This document shows positions 15,785 to 25,256 of a stretch of 64,000 nucleotides of DNA, one piece after another; position 1 is the stretch's first letter; each line of letters begins with the position of its first letter. Position numbers and translations under genes: made by a program. The stretch is from Intestinibacillus sp. Marseille-P6563 (GTDB taxonomy: Bacteria > Bacillota > Clostridia > Oscillospirales > Butyricicoccaceae), in the NCBI RefSeq assembly GCF_900604335.1, contig NZ_UWOD01000002.1, forward strand, positions 186,001 to 250,000. The letters run 5' to 3'. The notes under the pieces were generated by a model. That model was not told where the DNA came from, searched no databases, and saw only the letters and a list, made by a program, of their open reading frames with translations.

Positions 15785-16282
15785 TTAGACGTCCTGTCCC
15801 TTGAGATAGTTGGCCAAACGCTTATCTTCCGATTTGATGTGGCTAATCAAAATGCTGACTAAGCGATTGAGTTCTCCAACCTTCTGCACCGTAACCTCGC
15901 TGTGCTTGAATTCATTCGAAAGGTTACGAATCATTTCCTTATACTTGATATGGAATGTATGGTGGGACTTATAGTGCGGATACTCATTTTCACGCTGCAA
16001 CTTCTCTTCATCAGAGAAGTGCTGATCTACGTAATCCGCAAGGAACTGGGCAGTTTGCGTGATCTGTGTCCGACCGGACCCAGTCGCACAAGCATCCAAC
16101 AGCTGATTGATCGCATCGAACAACATACGGTGTTCGGAGTCGATCAATTCATTTCCAGTTTCCAACTCCGGCGTCAGTTCATAGTGCTTAATATTTGCCG
16201 GGGTCGTCGATCGTTGTGAAATCGGTGCTGGTGCTGGAGCCTTGAAACCTGTCCCCCGAAGAGGGGAAGTTACCTCCTGCAT
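15785..16282 (-). CDS. Bacteriohemerythrin domain, probably split from the upstream chemoreceptor
   Basis: A hemerythrin-like O2-binding di-iron domain. The ligand set is complete: His in [26 protein letters not shown], and HIKSED near the end. The domain proper starts at [15 protein letters not shown]; ahead of it is an Ala-Pro linker (KAPAPAPIS). The in-frame ATG at 16282 gives 165 residues but has no convincing ribosome-binding site and lies inside the receptor gene in another frame. Removing one base from the G5 run at 16253-16257 would join both frames into one receptor-hemerythrin fusion, an architecture known in Clostridia. I list it as a CDS but it may be the C-terminal half of the receptor. 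Confidence 0.7.
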   Translation of the reverse strand: MQEVTSPLRGTGFKAPAPAPISQRSTTPANIKHYELTPELETGNELIDSEHRMLFDAINQLLDACATGSGRTQITQTAQFLADYVDQHFSDEEKLQRENEYPHYKSHHTFHIKYKEMIRNLSNEFKHSEVTVQKVGELNRLVSILISHIKSEDKRLANYLKGQDV

Positions 16283-18053
16283 GAAAGCTGCCGCTGTTTG
16301 TTGCACCGCTCGGGATGCTGTCGATGGGGGTGGTGGGAAACGCGCTCTGGTCTACAACCGGCTGTGCAACGGCCTTGCCTTCACTTACACGGAAGGTCGA
16401 CAGAATCTGACGCAGCATATTCGCCTGCGAAGAGAGTTCTTCACTTGCTGCTGCCGACTCTTCACTGGTTGCCGAGTTGGTCTGTACAACGGTTGCGATC
16501 TGGTCGATACCCTGCGTAACCTGCGCAATCGAATCCGATTCATGCGCAGCTGCCTGTGCGATCTGTGCAATCTTTTCTACCGCTCTTTCGGTCAGTTCAT
16601 TGCTCGAATTGATGGAATCTGCGGCTGCATGTGCAATCTCCGAGCCATGCTCTACGGCACGGATGGAATCTTCGATCAGGGTCGTCGTATTCTTTGCAGC
16701 TTCGGCCGACTTGGAAGCCAGGTTTCGTACTTCGTCCGCTACAACGGCGAAGCCCTTACCGGCAGCACCTGCACGTGCGGCCTCGACCGCAGCGTTGAGT
16801 GCCAGGATGTTGGTCTGGAATGCAATATCTTCGATGGTCTTGATGATCTTGCTGATCTCCTTGGACTTGGAGGTGATCTCATCCATCGCAATGATCATCT
16901 GTTCCATCTGCTGCTGGCTCTCTTCGTTCTTCTGGCCAGCTTCGTCTGCATTTTCCTTCGCATCCTGTGCAGCATCTGCATTCTTGCGAGCTGCCATCGA
17001 AATATCGTTAATGGTTGCCGACAATTCTTCTACTGCGCTTGCCTGCTCGGTTGCACCCTGTGCCAGCGACTGTGCACCATTGGATACCTGCTCGGCACCG
17101 CTGGATACCTGGTCGATGGACTGCTTGACCGTGCTGATCAGGTCGCGCATCTTTGCAGTAACCTGCGACAGATTGGTCGAAACCTTCTGGAATGCACCCG
17201 GAAGCTGATTTTCGGTATAAACATCAAAGTTACCGTGAACCATTTCAGAGGTAACACGAGAAATATCCGAGCAAACTGCCTGCAGCACCTTCTGGCTGGT
17301 ACGCAGTGCCTCGGCCATTTCGCCGATTTCGTCCTTGGACTCATACCGTACTTCATGAGACAGATTGCCGCGGCTGATTTCGTTGAGCGCAGTCTTGGTT
17401 TCATCCAGCGGACGTACGATCGAACGAATCAGGCTGGTTGCAAACAGAATAACCAGAATCAGGAATACCACCATCAGGCAAAGCATGAAGATCAGCGTAC
17501 GTACGACCGAGCTCTGCTGCGTCTCCATGTTGTCCTGTACGTGCTGGGAGATGGCATCGATTAGCGCCTCGGAAGCCTGCTGCTGTGCATCCAGTGCCGG
17601 CGTACATTCATTGATCAGGATTTCCTGTGCCTGCACAAAATTATTCTGCTCAATCGCCGCTGTAATGCGCGGTACTACGGCTTCCCAAGTCGAAATCGTG
17701 TCTAAAAATTCTTGATCCAGACCGTCGCCCAGTTCATAGTTCTGGGAAACATAGTCACGTGCTTCATCCAATGCAGACAGTGCATCGTTCAAGCTGGTCT
17801 GGTTGCTCGAGTAATTTCTCTTTGTCGTGTCCAAAACGATGTCACGCGCATACCGTGCGGCCGTATTGATCTCAACGCGGCAATCGAGCACTTGCTGCAG
17901 CAAAACTTCATCATTTTGAATGATGTCTTCATATCCTCGCCGAATGGAGAACATATTCATCACTGCCATCAATAAAAGTACCAATGATAACACGATCGGG
18001 ATCGCAAATCCTAAAATTAGCTTCTTTGTGATCCGTAAGTTCTTCAGTTTCAT
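16188..18053 (-). CDS. Methyl-accepting chemotaxis protein
   Basis: A 621-residue chemoreceptor. TM1 is at residues 11-34, followed by a four-helix-bundle sensor (4HB_MCP type), TM2 at about 188-212, a HAMP domain ([19 protein letters not shown]), a second HAMP-like region near 265-300, and the signalling domain. The conserved hairpin tip [21 protein letters not shown] is intact. After the signalling helix comes a Ser/Gly/Thr-rich linker of about 55 residues that ends abruptly, where a hemerythrin domain continues in the +1 frame. It follows the FtsE-like gene by 50 bp, with TCCTCC complement as ribosome-binding site. Confidence 0.93.
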   Translation of the reverse strand: MKLKNLRITKKLILGFAIPIVLSLVLLLMAVMNMFSIRRGYEDIIQNDEVLLQQVLDCRVEINTAARYARDIVLDTTKRNYSSNQTSLNDALSALDEARDYVSQNYELGDGLDQEFLDTISTWEAVVPRITAAIEQNNFVQAQEILINECTPALDAQQQASEALIDAISQHVQDNMETQQSSVVRTLIFMLCLMVVFLILVILFATSLIRSIVRPLDETKTALNEISRGNLSHEVRYESKDEIGEMAEALRTSQKVLQAVCSDISRVTSEMVHGNFDVYTENQLPGAFQKVSTNLSQVTAKMRDLISTVKQSIDQVSSGAEQVSNGAQSLAQGATEQASAVEELSATINDISMAARKNADAAQDAKENADEAGQKNEESQQQMEQMIIAMDEITSKSKEISKIIKTIEDIAFQTNILALNAAVEAARAGAAGKGFAVVADEVRNLASKSAEAAKNTTTLIEDSIRAVEHGSEIAHAAADSINSSNELTERAVEKIAQIAQAAAHESDSIAQVTQGIDQIATVVQTNSATSEESAAASEELSSQANMLRQILSTFRVSEGKAVAQPVVDQSAFPTTPIDSIPSGATNSGSFHAGGNFPSSGDRFQGSSTSTDFTTIDDPGKY

Positions 18054-18103
18054 TTTTGATGATTTCCTCCTTCTGGACTTACATTTATATCAAATCGGCG
18101 AAT

Positions 18104-18805
18104 TTATCTCAGTTCGCCGTATTTGCCTTTCTCCACATCTCCAGCGACTTGGCCAGCGACCAGAGTAACGACTCGTTGGCACATAATGTTTACGAAGTTT
18201 TTCGCATGGGTTGCTGCGACCACGGTTGTGCCGCAGCGATTGATCTCTCGCAGGATATTCATGATGTCCCATCCGGTATCGTCATCCAGATTGGCTGTGA
18301 TTTCATCCACCAGAAGAATGGGCGGATTGCAGATCACAGCTCTTGCCAGTTCGACCATTTTGACCTGGCCGCCGGACAATTCAAACGGATGTCGATGCTC
18401 AAAGGCACGCATTCCTACAAGAGCCAATGCTTTTTGTGTGTTTTCTACGATCTTGTTGGGACGAATTCCCATGGCATGCTGCACCAGCGCCAGATTTTCT
18501 CCGATCGTTTTTTTTCGAATCAGGCCGGCTTCTTGCCAAACCTGTCCAATGCTGCGGCGATACGATGGGCGCCGCCAACTTTTCAGTCTTGTGATATCCA
18601 TATCGTTCACGCGAATCTGTCCTCGATCGGGTAGGATCTGATTTGCAATCAAGCGCAACAGCGTTGTTTTGCCGGCGCCACTACTGCCAATGATGAAAAC
18701 GAACTCTCCTTGTTTGATCTCCAAAGAAAGATCATCCACGGCAGCAAACCGTCTTTTTTCATTGGTATAGTATTTTGTTACATGTTGCAGTTCAATTTGA
18801 GGCAC
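18104..18805 (-). CDS. FtsE-like ABC transporter ATP-binding protein without an FtsX partner
   Basis: A 233-residue ABC ATPase closest in layout to FtsE. Walker A GSSGAGKTT is at about residues 40-48, the signature is LSGGQ, Walker B ILLVDE, and the H-loop ATH. The usual FtsE text DEPTGNLDPETS reads DEITANLDDDTG, and no permease gene is adjacent. Start is GTG 18805, preceded by AGGAGG; an upstream ATG frame overlaps that site and is rejected. It heads a minus-strand cluster with the chemoreceptor. Function is uncertain: divergent FtsE or the ATPase of an unlinked transporter. Confidence 0.75.
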   Translation of the reverse strand: MPQIELQHVTKYYTNEKRRFAAVDDLSLEIKQGEFVFIIGSSGAGKTTLLRLIANQILPDRGQIRVNDMDITRLKSWRRPSYRRSIGQVWQEAGLIRKKTIGENLALVQHAMGIRPNKIVENTQKALALVGMRAFEHRHPFELSGGQVKMVELARAVICNPPILLVDEITANLDDDTGWDIMNILREINRCGTTVVAATHAKNFVNIMCQRVVTLVAGQVAGDVEKGKYGELR

Positions 18806-18847
18806 ACTATTCCTCCTACTCCAATCTATTATCAACCCACGAAATCA

Positions 18848-18877
18848 TTGGACAAACCCGACATGGTTTGCTATCAT
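18848..18877 (+). promoter_or_regulatory. Sigma-A promoter of the C39-like protease gene
   Basis: TTGGAC (18848-18853; read as TGGACA with a 17-bp spacer) and TATCAT (18872-18877). The -10 covers the first in-frame ATG (18876), which excludes that ATG as start. Confidence 0.6.
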
Positions 18878-18908
18878 GAATACAGAAAACCACGCGAGGT
18901 GTCGTATT

Positions 18909-19796
18909 GTGAAAAAAACGAAGAAAAATAAATGGAAAAGCCGACTTCAGATTTTTCTTTTATGTATCCTCTTTATCGGCGGTGCAGAACTTTGCGCTTG
19001 CTATTGGCTGGATCCTGCCATATTTGATAAGATCACAACGCCTGTGCTGCAAGCAGCATCGTCCCTTTGGAATTCCAGCATTGAACTCTTTTCGGACGCC
19101 AAAACCAATCTTGCGCAGCGTATCGAGACCATCGGCGCCCAGGAAGAACCCGAAGAAATCGAGTCGCAAAAAGCGGGTACGCCGCTTTTGCAAGGCGATG
19201 GCATTCCGATTCAGGACCCAACCATCACCGAACTGGTAATCCGGGATGGTCAGGAAGTGCTCACTGGTGGTGCGCTGCCCATTGCTTATTTTGCACAAAG
19301 TGACCCTGCCTGGAAAGATCAGCCCTATGGCACCGATAATATCGGCGACTATGGCTGTGGTCCCACGGCAATGGCAATGGCAGCCAAAAGCACGGTCGGC
19401 GCCGATGTCACTCCCGCAAGCATGGCACAATGGTGCAGCCAATATGGCTATTGGGCTGCGGGAAGCGGTTCGTATCACACGATCGTGCAAGGGGTTGCCT
19501 CTGGTTTTGGCATGACATGCAGTTCTCCGAAAGAACTCAATGTGGATGAATTGCGCACACGGCTTTCCAGCGGCGAGATTGCCGTAGCGCTCATGAAGGC
19601 CGGACATTTTACCGATTCTGGACATTTCATTTTGTTACGCGGCACGACGCTCAATGGCAACATCCTGGTGGCGGACCCGAACAGTCGGGAACGCAGCTTA
19701 CAGGAATGGGATCCACAACTGATTGTGAATGAACTGAGCAATAGCCGAACCGCAGGTGCACCGCTTTGGTTCTTATCTGGCCCAAGCGGTGCATAA
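18909..19796 (+). CDS. Exported C39-like cysteine peptidase
   Basis: A 295-residue protein with a basic N terminus and one hydrophobic segment (about residues 12-32 from the GTG) that acts as signal or anchor, a linker, and a C39-like (Peptidase_C39_2) domain. The catalytic Cys lies in DYGCGPTAMAMAA, the His in GHFILLRG, with Asp in VADPNS. Start GTG 18909 has GAGG 9 bp upstream; the in-frame ATG at 18876 falls in the -10 box. Divergent from the FtsE-like/chemoreceptor cluster, convergent with the fliT-like gene. Target unknown; peptide or cell-wall processing is an inference. Confidence 0.78.
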   Translation: MKKTKKNKWKSRLQIFLLCILFIGGAELCACYWLDPAIFDKITTPVLQAASSLWNSSIELFSDAKTNLAQRIETIGAQEEPEEIESQKAGTPLLQGDGIPIQDPTITELVIRDGQEVLTGGALPIAYFAQSDPAWKDQPYGTDNIGDYGCGPTAMAMAAKSTVGADVTPASMAQWCSQYGYWAAGSGSYHTIVQGVASGFGMTCSSPKELNVDELRTRLSSGEIAVALMKAGHFTDSGHFILLRGTTLNGNILVADPNSRERSLQEWDPQLIVNELSNSRTAGAPLWFLSGPSGA

Positions 19797-19802
19797 CTGC
19801 GG

Positions 19803-20177
19803 TCAATTCTTTTTCGCGTTCAGTGCCTTGTAAATCCGCTCGTCCAGCGGAACCAGACGTCCGATCAACCGCTTATTTTGTTCCAATTGATTCACTACCA
19901 ATCGCTCTTGATCGTCGAGCGGTGCATCACCCCCCAGCAAAGATTTCCATCTTTTTTGTTGCTCCAGCGGATGGCTTTCGCAAATCCGCTGGATATTTTT
20001 TTCGTACTCTTGGGCCAGGAGCACGGGCTCCTGCCGCATGGCCAAAAGCATACTAAACGAGGTCTGGTCGTTTCGATCCAGCGCTTCCCCCATTTGTGTC
20101 GTTAAATCATAGATTTCTGATAGAACTGTATATCGTTTGCGAAGCTGGACCAACAGTTCTATCCATTCTCCAGTCAT
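19803..20177 (-). CDS. FliT-like flagellar protein
   Basis: A 124-residue, mostly helical, charged protein encoded directly after fliS, overlapping it by 4 bp (ATGA). Position in fliD-fliS-X, size and helical character match FliT-type export chaperones of FliD. Sequence similarity to FliT is too low to see by eye, so the name rests on context. It is convergent with the C39-like gene, with only 6 bp between stops and no visible terminator. Confidence 0.6.
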   Translation of the reverse strand: MTGEWIELLVQLRKRYTVLSEIYDLTTQMGEALDRNDQTSFSMLLAMRQEPVLLAQEYEKNIQRICESHPLEQQKRWKSLLGGDAPLDDQERLVVNQLEQNKRLIGRLVPLDERIYKALNAKKN

Positions 20178-20545
20178 ATGCCACCCGCTTTCTGTGCCTG
20201 ACGGAATGTATCCCGTAAATCAGCCAGGCGCGGCTTGACCTCTGCCAGCACTTTGGCATTGCGGCCAGCCAATACACGGCTGAGTTCATAGGAAAAATAG
20301 TCATAAAGACGATGCAGGTCTCGGCTGATTGGATATTGCATATCAAGGGTATCGTCCAGGTAACGCAGAATCTCCCGACAGCGAATGATCGATTCATCAA
20401 ACAACTTAAAATCCTGCTTTTCCAACGCCAGTTCTGCACGAGTCAGCCGTTTGACCAGCTCATCGTACAAAAGAAGCAGCAATTCCCCTCGTGTCATGGT
20501 GTTGATCGACTGCGCTTTGTATGCTTGATAACCTTGCATATCCAT
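20174..20545 (-). CDS. fliS: Flagellar export chaperone FliS
   Basis: A 123-residue cytosolic chaperone that holds flagellin unfolded for export. The start MDMQGYQAYKAQSINTMTRGELLLLLYDE matches the family (YxxxxVxTAsPxxLixmLYDg pattern). An all-helical bundle follows. It lies 30 bp after fliD and overlaps the fliT-like gene. No flagellin gene is present in this window. Confidence 0.93.
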   Translation of the reverse strand: MDMQGYQAYKAQSINTMTRGELLLLLYDELVKRLTRAELALEKQDFKLFDESIIRCREILRYLDDTLDMQYPISRDLHRLYDYFSYELSRVLAGRNAKVLAEVKPRLADLRDTFRQAQKAGGI

Positions 20546-20575
20546 GTTTTGGATTTCCTTTCCGTTATCCTGAAC

Positions 20576-23194
20576 TTAATAACTGCCTCCACCCAAGCTT
20601 GCCAGATACGAACTTTGCGAGTTCATCTGCGCAATCAAGGTTTCCAGCTTTGTAAATTTGGAAGTGTAATAATCAATCTTGTCATTCAGTTTTTCTGTCA
20701 ACGAATCGATCACTTTGTCAATATTGTCGATCTGTGTCTGCATGGTATTTTGCAGCAAAGCCAGCGGCGAATACTGCGAACCTGCTTTTTCGATTAGGAT
20801 ACCCTTTGTGGAGCCTGTGGTTGCTGCATATTTATCCAGCTGAACCTTAAGCACCGCCATGACACCACTCTCCGCGCTATTGACCGAAGAAGTCGTCTTT
20901 CCCTGGCTATCGGTGGTCTCATTATACACCAGCGGGTCCGAGAAGACACTGGAGACCTTCTCCGGATCGCTTTCCAGCATCTCCCGCAGTTTGTTTTCGT
21001 CGAGCGAAATTTTGCCTTTGTCCGAATAGTCGGTGGATACTTCAATACCGATCTCGCTGAATTTGGAATCCGAGAATACAAATCGCAGGCTGTTTGCCAG
21101 ATTGCCCAGATCGCGATCGTTGAACAAAATACCTTCCTTGGCCTTTGCTTCGTATTCTTCAATCTGCTTTTCACTCATATCCGCCTTCTGATCATCGGTC
21201 AGCGGCAGATATTCTTTTTTATGGTCAGGCTGCGTGCTGTACTGATCATTGATTTCCGCCAGAACCTTGTTGTAATCTTCTACAAAGCTCTTGATCGCAT
21301 CTACAATCTTGTCCGTGTCCACTTTGGAATTGAACGAAACACGTTCTCCATTTTCTGCTGTAAAGGTACCGTTAGCAGTTACTTTAAAACCATCGATATC
21401 AAAGGTATTGGTCGCACTGGTCAAAGTCTTTTCAACGCCATTGATGTAGGCTGTCATCTGCGCATCGTGGCCTTTGATAATGCTGACCCCATTTGTGGCA
21501 TCGGTATACGAGCCATCCGTAAACGACGGTACAATCGACTGTCCATCAATGACGATTTCGCTAATGGTACTTCCTGTATACTTAACCGAACCGAACATTT
21601 GAGCAGCCAGATTCTGTGCATTATCGCTTGTTGTGTCACCAATCGCAATGCGTCCGCCTTCACCACCATGTGTGGAAGAGAATACGAATTGGTCCGCTGT
21701 CGCTGAGTAATTCACCTTTACGCCAGCTTGGGCATTGTTGTTAATATCATTGATGATGGTTTGCAGCGTTGTATCTGCCGTATATTCACCAATCTTTACG
21801 CCGTTGATTTCAAAAGCATACAATGCTTTTCCGTTTTTATCAACTTTAACTTTCCCGTTTTCATCTGTGATCGCGCTCATGCCGCCGCCCAGACCAATGA
21901 TTGTTTCACCGTCTTGGCTGGTTTCGACCGTTCCATACATATCCCCCAACGTTTTATTGACGTTAACGCGGTTGGATGCACCACGGTCAATGCCCAAAAT
22001 GCCGCCTTTACCGATCACGTTCAAAGTGCCCGAGTCAATGGACAAGGTGTCGCTTTCCTTTACCGAAAATGTCGGTTTGAATGCTCCATCTTTCCCGGCA
22101 TTGTCTACGGTAATACGCCCATAACCAAAAGCCTGATCAAACTGGGTCTGCAAATATTTGGTCATCTTCTCGGCAGCGGTTGCATCATCTCCCGCCCCAA
22201 AGATCTCCTTATATTCATCCGATCCTTTTTCCGGCATTTTGATGGTAGCCGTTGTACCGTTGTAAGTTACGGTCATCGATGCACCTGCCAGCACATCGCT
22301 AACATATTTTTCCGATGTCAAGTCATCTTTTGTGACAGGAGCTCTGGAAGCCAGGACTCCAGACCCATTGAGCTTATCACCGGCCGACAGATGCAGCGCC
22401 TCAAGTGCCGATGTAGAAGAATAGCTAAGTACTTCTAATGTATTGCTCTCATTTTCGCCTTCTACAAAAGTAAAGGCGATCGTTTGATCTCCAGTCGGCT
22501 TTCCATCCGGCCCCAAGGAATCTACAACCTGCGCTTTGACCTTGGAATCCATTGTAATCGTATCATCACCCAGGGTAATTGATGCATTCCCCAGTTGCTT
22601 ATTGATCTCATCTACAACATCATCCAAATCGTTGTATTCGCGGTTGCTATCAAAGGTAATCGAAAACGATTCGTTGCCGTATTTAAAGGAAAGCTGCTGG
22701 CCCGCTAAGTTGCTGACATCTGCTTTTCCTGTCAGGGACACATCTTTTCCGGCAGAAATCTTTTCCGGATCAATGCTGGTCTGTCCGGTCAATCCTTTGA
22801 AAGTAATGGTTTCATTCTGGGCAAGTTGCGTCACACTGCCGATCTCGATATCACTGTTGGTACTGCCGGATGCCGAGATCATATCGGCGTACTTACCAAG
22901 CGACGTGATGATGCTCGGCTGGAAAAAGGCCGAACTCATCAGGTTGGTTGTCGAGGTGTACGACGTATACTTCTGCGAAATTTGAACAAGCTGGTCGCTG
23001 ATGCTGCGATAAGCTTCCTGCTGCCAGAGCAGAATCTGCTGATCCTGCTTTTGCGAATCGATTTTGCTCTTGATGCCAGAAACCATGTTTTCGATCATGG
23101 ATTCGGTATCCATGCCGCTGGCCAGGCCGCTGATGACATTTCGATTGCCGTAAATGCTGGAGCTACTGCTGCTGCTTACACTGCTGACTGCCAT
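20576..23194 (-). CDS. fliD: Flagellar hook-associated protein 2 (filament cap) FliD
   Basis: An 872-residue filament cap protein. The conserved N terminus NVISGLASGMDTESMIENMVSGIKSKIDSQKQ (residues about 20-50) and the C-terminal coiled region (IDNIDKVIDSLTEKLNDKIDYYTSKFTKLETLIAQMNSQ-type) flank a very long variable middle, making it much longer than usual FliD (about 400-650). Start ATG 23194 follows AGGAGGAGTG; a TTG 24 bp upstream overlaps that site. First gene of fliD-fliS-fliT-like; divergent from the ParA-like gene across 150 bp. Confidence 0.93.
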   Translation of the reverse strand: MAVSSVSSSSSSSIYGNRNVISGLASGMDTESMIENMVSGIKSKIDSQKQDQQILLWQQEAYRSISDQLVQISQKYTSYTSTTNLMSSAFFQPSIITSLGKYADMISASGSTNSDIEIGSVTQLAQNETITFKGLTGQTSIDPEKISAGKDVSLTGKADVSNLAGQQLSFKYGNESFSITFDSNREYNDLDDVVDEINKQLGNASITLGDDTITMDSKVKAQVVDSLGPDGKPTGDQTIAFTFVEGENESNTLEVLSYSSTSALEALHLSAGDKLNGSGVLASRAPVTKDDLTSEKYVSDVLAGASMTVTYNGTTATIKMPEKGSDEYKEIFGAGDDATAAEKMTKYLQTQFDQAFGYGRITVDNAGKDGAFKPTFSVKESDTLSIDSGTLNVIGKGGILGIDRGASNRVNVNKTLGDMYGTVETSQDGETIIGLGGGMSAITDENGKVKVDKNGKALYAFEINGVKIGEYTADTTLQTIINDINNNAQAGVKVNYSATADQFVFSSTHGGEGGRIAIGDTTSDNAQNLAAQMFGSVKYTGSTISEIVIDGQSIVPSFTDGSYTDATNGVSIIKGHDAQMTAYINGVEKTLTSATNTFDIDGFKVTANGTFTAENGERVSFNSKVDTDKIVDAIKSFVEDYNKVLAEINDQYSTQPDHKKEYLPLTDDQKADMSEKQIEEYEAKAKEGILFNDRDLGNLANSLRFVFSDSKFSEIGIEVSTDYSDKGKISLDENKLREMLESDPEKVSSVFSDPLVYNETTDSQGKTTSSVNSAESGVMAVLKVQLDKYAATTGSTKGILIEKAGSQYSPLALLQNTMQTQIDNIDKVIDSLTEKLNDKIDYYTSKFTKLETLIAQMNSQSSYLASLGGGSY

Positions 23195-23344
23195 ATCAAT
23201 CACTCCTCCTAAAGACAAGGGCTATGTTTGATACAAAGAGAATTGTATTCCGAATTAAAATTTAGTTCTATGTTTTTATTTCGACATGTAGTATACTGGA
23301 CATAAGAGGTAGAATGATTTTTTTCAAATAAGGAAGTGATTTTT

Positions 23345-24124
23345 ATGGCAGTGATTATCGCCATTACCAACCAGAAGGGCGGCGTCGGCAAAACGACAAC
23401 TGCCGCTGCATTGATTGCCTCGCTTGCACAGCGTGGAAAAAAGGTTCTTGGCGTCGATTTGGACCCGCAGGGCAACCTTGGTTTTAGTTTGGGTGTCGAT
23501 ATCGAAAACAGCCATACCATCTATGAAGTGTTCAAAAAACAGATCTCCATCGAGCAGGCTCTTTGTCCAATGGCATATGGTGATCTGTTAGCTTCTAATA
23601 TTTTACTTTCCGGTGTAGAGCTGGAATTTAACCGCGCCGGACGGGAGTATATGCTCAAAACCGAACTCACCCCGCTTCAGGACCGCTACGATTTTATCAT
23701 CGTGGATACCCCGCCTGCATTAAACTTATTGACTGTAAACGCCTATGTCGCATCGGACAAGCTGATCATCCCCATGGCGCCCGAAATCCTTAGCTTGCTT
23801 GGGGTCGCCCAAATCAAAGAAACGATCGAAACCGTACGGCAATATTACAACCCGCGCTTATCGGTTATCGGCATCTTGCTGAACAAATTCAATGCTCGAC
23901 TCAATCTCAACCGCGACGTTTTGGAACTTTCCCAACAAATCGCACAGCAGCTCGATACCCAAGTGTTTGAAACCAAAATTCGCCAAAGCGTCTTGGTCGC
24001 AGAAGCTCCTGCACATGGGCAAAGTGTCGTCACGTATGCGCCGAATTGTAAACCTTCGCAAGACTTTTCCGCTCTGGTCGATGATATCTTGGGCCTGGAT
24101 CAAAATACCACCGTGGGAGGATAA
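23345..24124 (+). CDS. ParA-like partition/positioning ATPase (Soj type)
   Basis: A 259-residue P-loop ATPase with the deviant Walker A KGGVGKTTTA (residues 11-20, including signature Lys), Walker A' LDPQGN and Walker B FIIVDTPPAL. It lacks an N-terminal HTH and I see no MinD-type amphipathic C-terminal helix, so it resembles Soj and polar-array ParC rather than FlhG/MinD. It is followed after 3 bp by a ComFB-domain gene, with no parB or parS in sight. ATG 23345 follows AAGGAAG. It lies inside the flagellar region on the opposite strand to fliD and fliW-csrA. Confidence 0.88.
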   Translation: MAVIIAITNQKGGVGKTTTAAALIASLAQRGKKVLGVDLDPQGNLGFSLGVDIENSHTIYEVFKKQISIEQALCPMAYGDLLASNILLSGVELEFNRAGREYMLKTELTPLQDRYDFIIVDTPPALNLLTVNAYVASDKLIIPMAPEILSLLGVAQIKETIETVRQYYNPRLSVIGILLNKFNARLNLNRDVLELSQQIAQQLDTQVFETKIRQSVLVAEAPAHGQSVVTYAPNCKPSQDFSALVDDILGLDQNTTVGG

Positions 24125-24127
24125 CCA

Positions 24128-25189
24128 ATGCCATCAAAAAGAAGCAACAAAACTGCACGTGTCTTAAACCTGATTGCAGGTGCCGGCCCTGAAACCGAAC
24201 CGGAAAAACAGGAGGCGACCGTTACACCGGACCCTGCCCCTGCCCCCGTGGAAGCAGAAGAAACCGAGGCCCCAAAGCCGCAAGAGGAAAAGCCTGCCCG
24301 CAAAACTTCTTCCCGCACCCGGTCTACATCTTCGAAGAAAGCACAAAAGCAACCCGAGCCGACTGCTCCCACCGCAGAGCCAGCGCCCACAGAGGAAACT
24401 CCTGCGGAAACGTCTGTGGAAGAGCCTGCCCCCGCTTCTACGACATTGCCGCCTGCTCCGCAGCCCATTGTACCGATCGTACAAACCGTGCGGGAAAAGG
24501 AGCAAGCCCTGGCCGATGACATCCGAGCCGGTTTGCTGCAAGCCTTGACAGAAGCCGAGGGCATGGACGATTTGCTTTCTTTGGATACGCAGCCGCTGGA
24601 CCCGCCGGAACCGGCTCCGCAGCCACCCGAGGTATCTATGATTCCCGAGCAGTCGCCTGTCCAAGAAGAAGTCCCCGAGCCTTCTGAGGCACCGGCTTCG
24701 GAAAGCAAGCTGCCGCCTGCGGCTACACCGGATGATGTGCTGGCACAAGCCATTGCGTCCGAACTCTCTATTGAGGAAGAACCCCAGCCCATTTCGGAAA
24801 TGGCACCCGTGGAGCCCACACCAGAACCCGAACCGGAAATCCAACAAATGCCGCTATCGCAGGCAGAGCCAGCGCCGGCTCCTCCCGCTCCTGCGGAAGC
24901 TGATATTTCGTATTGCAATGTTTTACAGGCGCTTGTTGAGGAAAATGCCTCGTATTATACCAAGCACATGCTGCAATGCGCCTGCCCGCGATGTGTTGCG
25001 GATATGAAAGCTTTAGCACTCACCAACCTGCCCTCCAAATATGTTGTATTGAGTGAAATCGAAAAAAATGCCCATATGAGCGTTTTTTCCGCACGCTATG
25101 CCAATGAAGTTGCCATTCAAATGGTTCGTGCCTGCATGATTGTTAACGATCATCCGCATCATTCGGCAGCGCTGACAGACAACAAATAA
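24128..25189 (+). CDS. Pro/Ala-rich protein with C-terminal ComFB domain, partner of the ParA-like ATPase
   Basis: A 353-residue protein. Residues 1-20 are basic (SKRSNKTARVLNLIAG), 25-255 are a low-complexity Pro/Ala/Glu-rich region with a basic patch (KPARKTSSRTRSTSSKK, 55-71) and short predicted helices, and about 259-345 form a ComFB (late competence) domain: NVLQALVEE, CACPRC (about 283-288), DMKALALTNLPSKYV. ComFB domains have been reported as cyclic dinucleotide receptors that affect motility and competence. It is 3 bp after the ParA-like gene, clearly co-translated. A two-gene localisation or signalling module is inferred. Confidence 0.75.
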   Translation: MPSKRSNKTARVLNLIAGAGPETEPEKQEATVTPDPAPAPVEAEETEAPKPQEEKPARKTSSRTRSTSSKKAQKQPEPTAPTAEPAPTEETPAETSVEEPAPASTTLPPAPQPIVPIVQTVREKEQALADDIRAGLLQALTEAEGMDDLLSLDTQPLDPPEPAPQPPEVSMIPEQSPVQEEVPEPSEAPASESKLPPAATPDDVLAQAIASELSIEEEPQPISEMAPVEPTPEPEPEIQQMPLSQAEPAPAPPAPAEADISYCNVLQALVEENASYYTKHMLQCACPRCVADMKALALTNLPSKYVVLSEIEKNAHMSVFSARYANEVAIQMVRACMIVNDHPHHSAALTDNK

Positions 25190-25202
25190 TTGATTTGCCA
25201 AC

Positions 25203-25247
25203 AAAAAAGCCTTCCATTTCTGGCCGTGCCAGAATGGAAGGCTTTTT
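25203..25247. terminator. Bidirectional terminator between the ComFB gene and csrA
   Basis: GCCTTCCATTTCTGGC and GCCAGAATGGAAGGC pair (one bulge), flanked by A5-6 and T5 tracts. Confidence 0.85.
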
Positions 25248-25256
25248 CAATCGATT

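Noticed and set aside
18876-18908. ATG 18876 as start of the C39-like protease
   Set aside because: It lies in the predicted -10 box and has no ribosome-binding site; GTG 18909 has GAGG at 9 bp.
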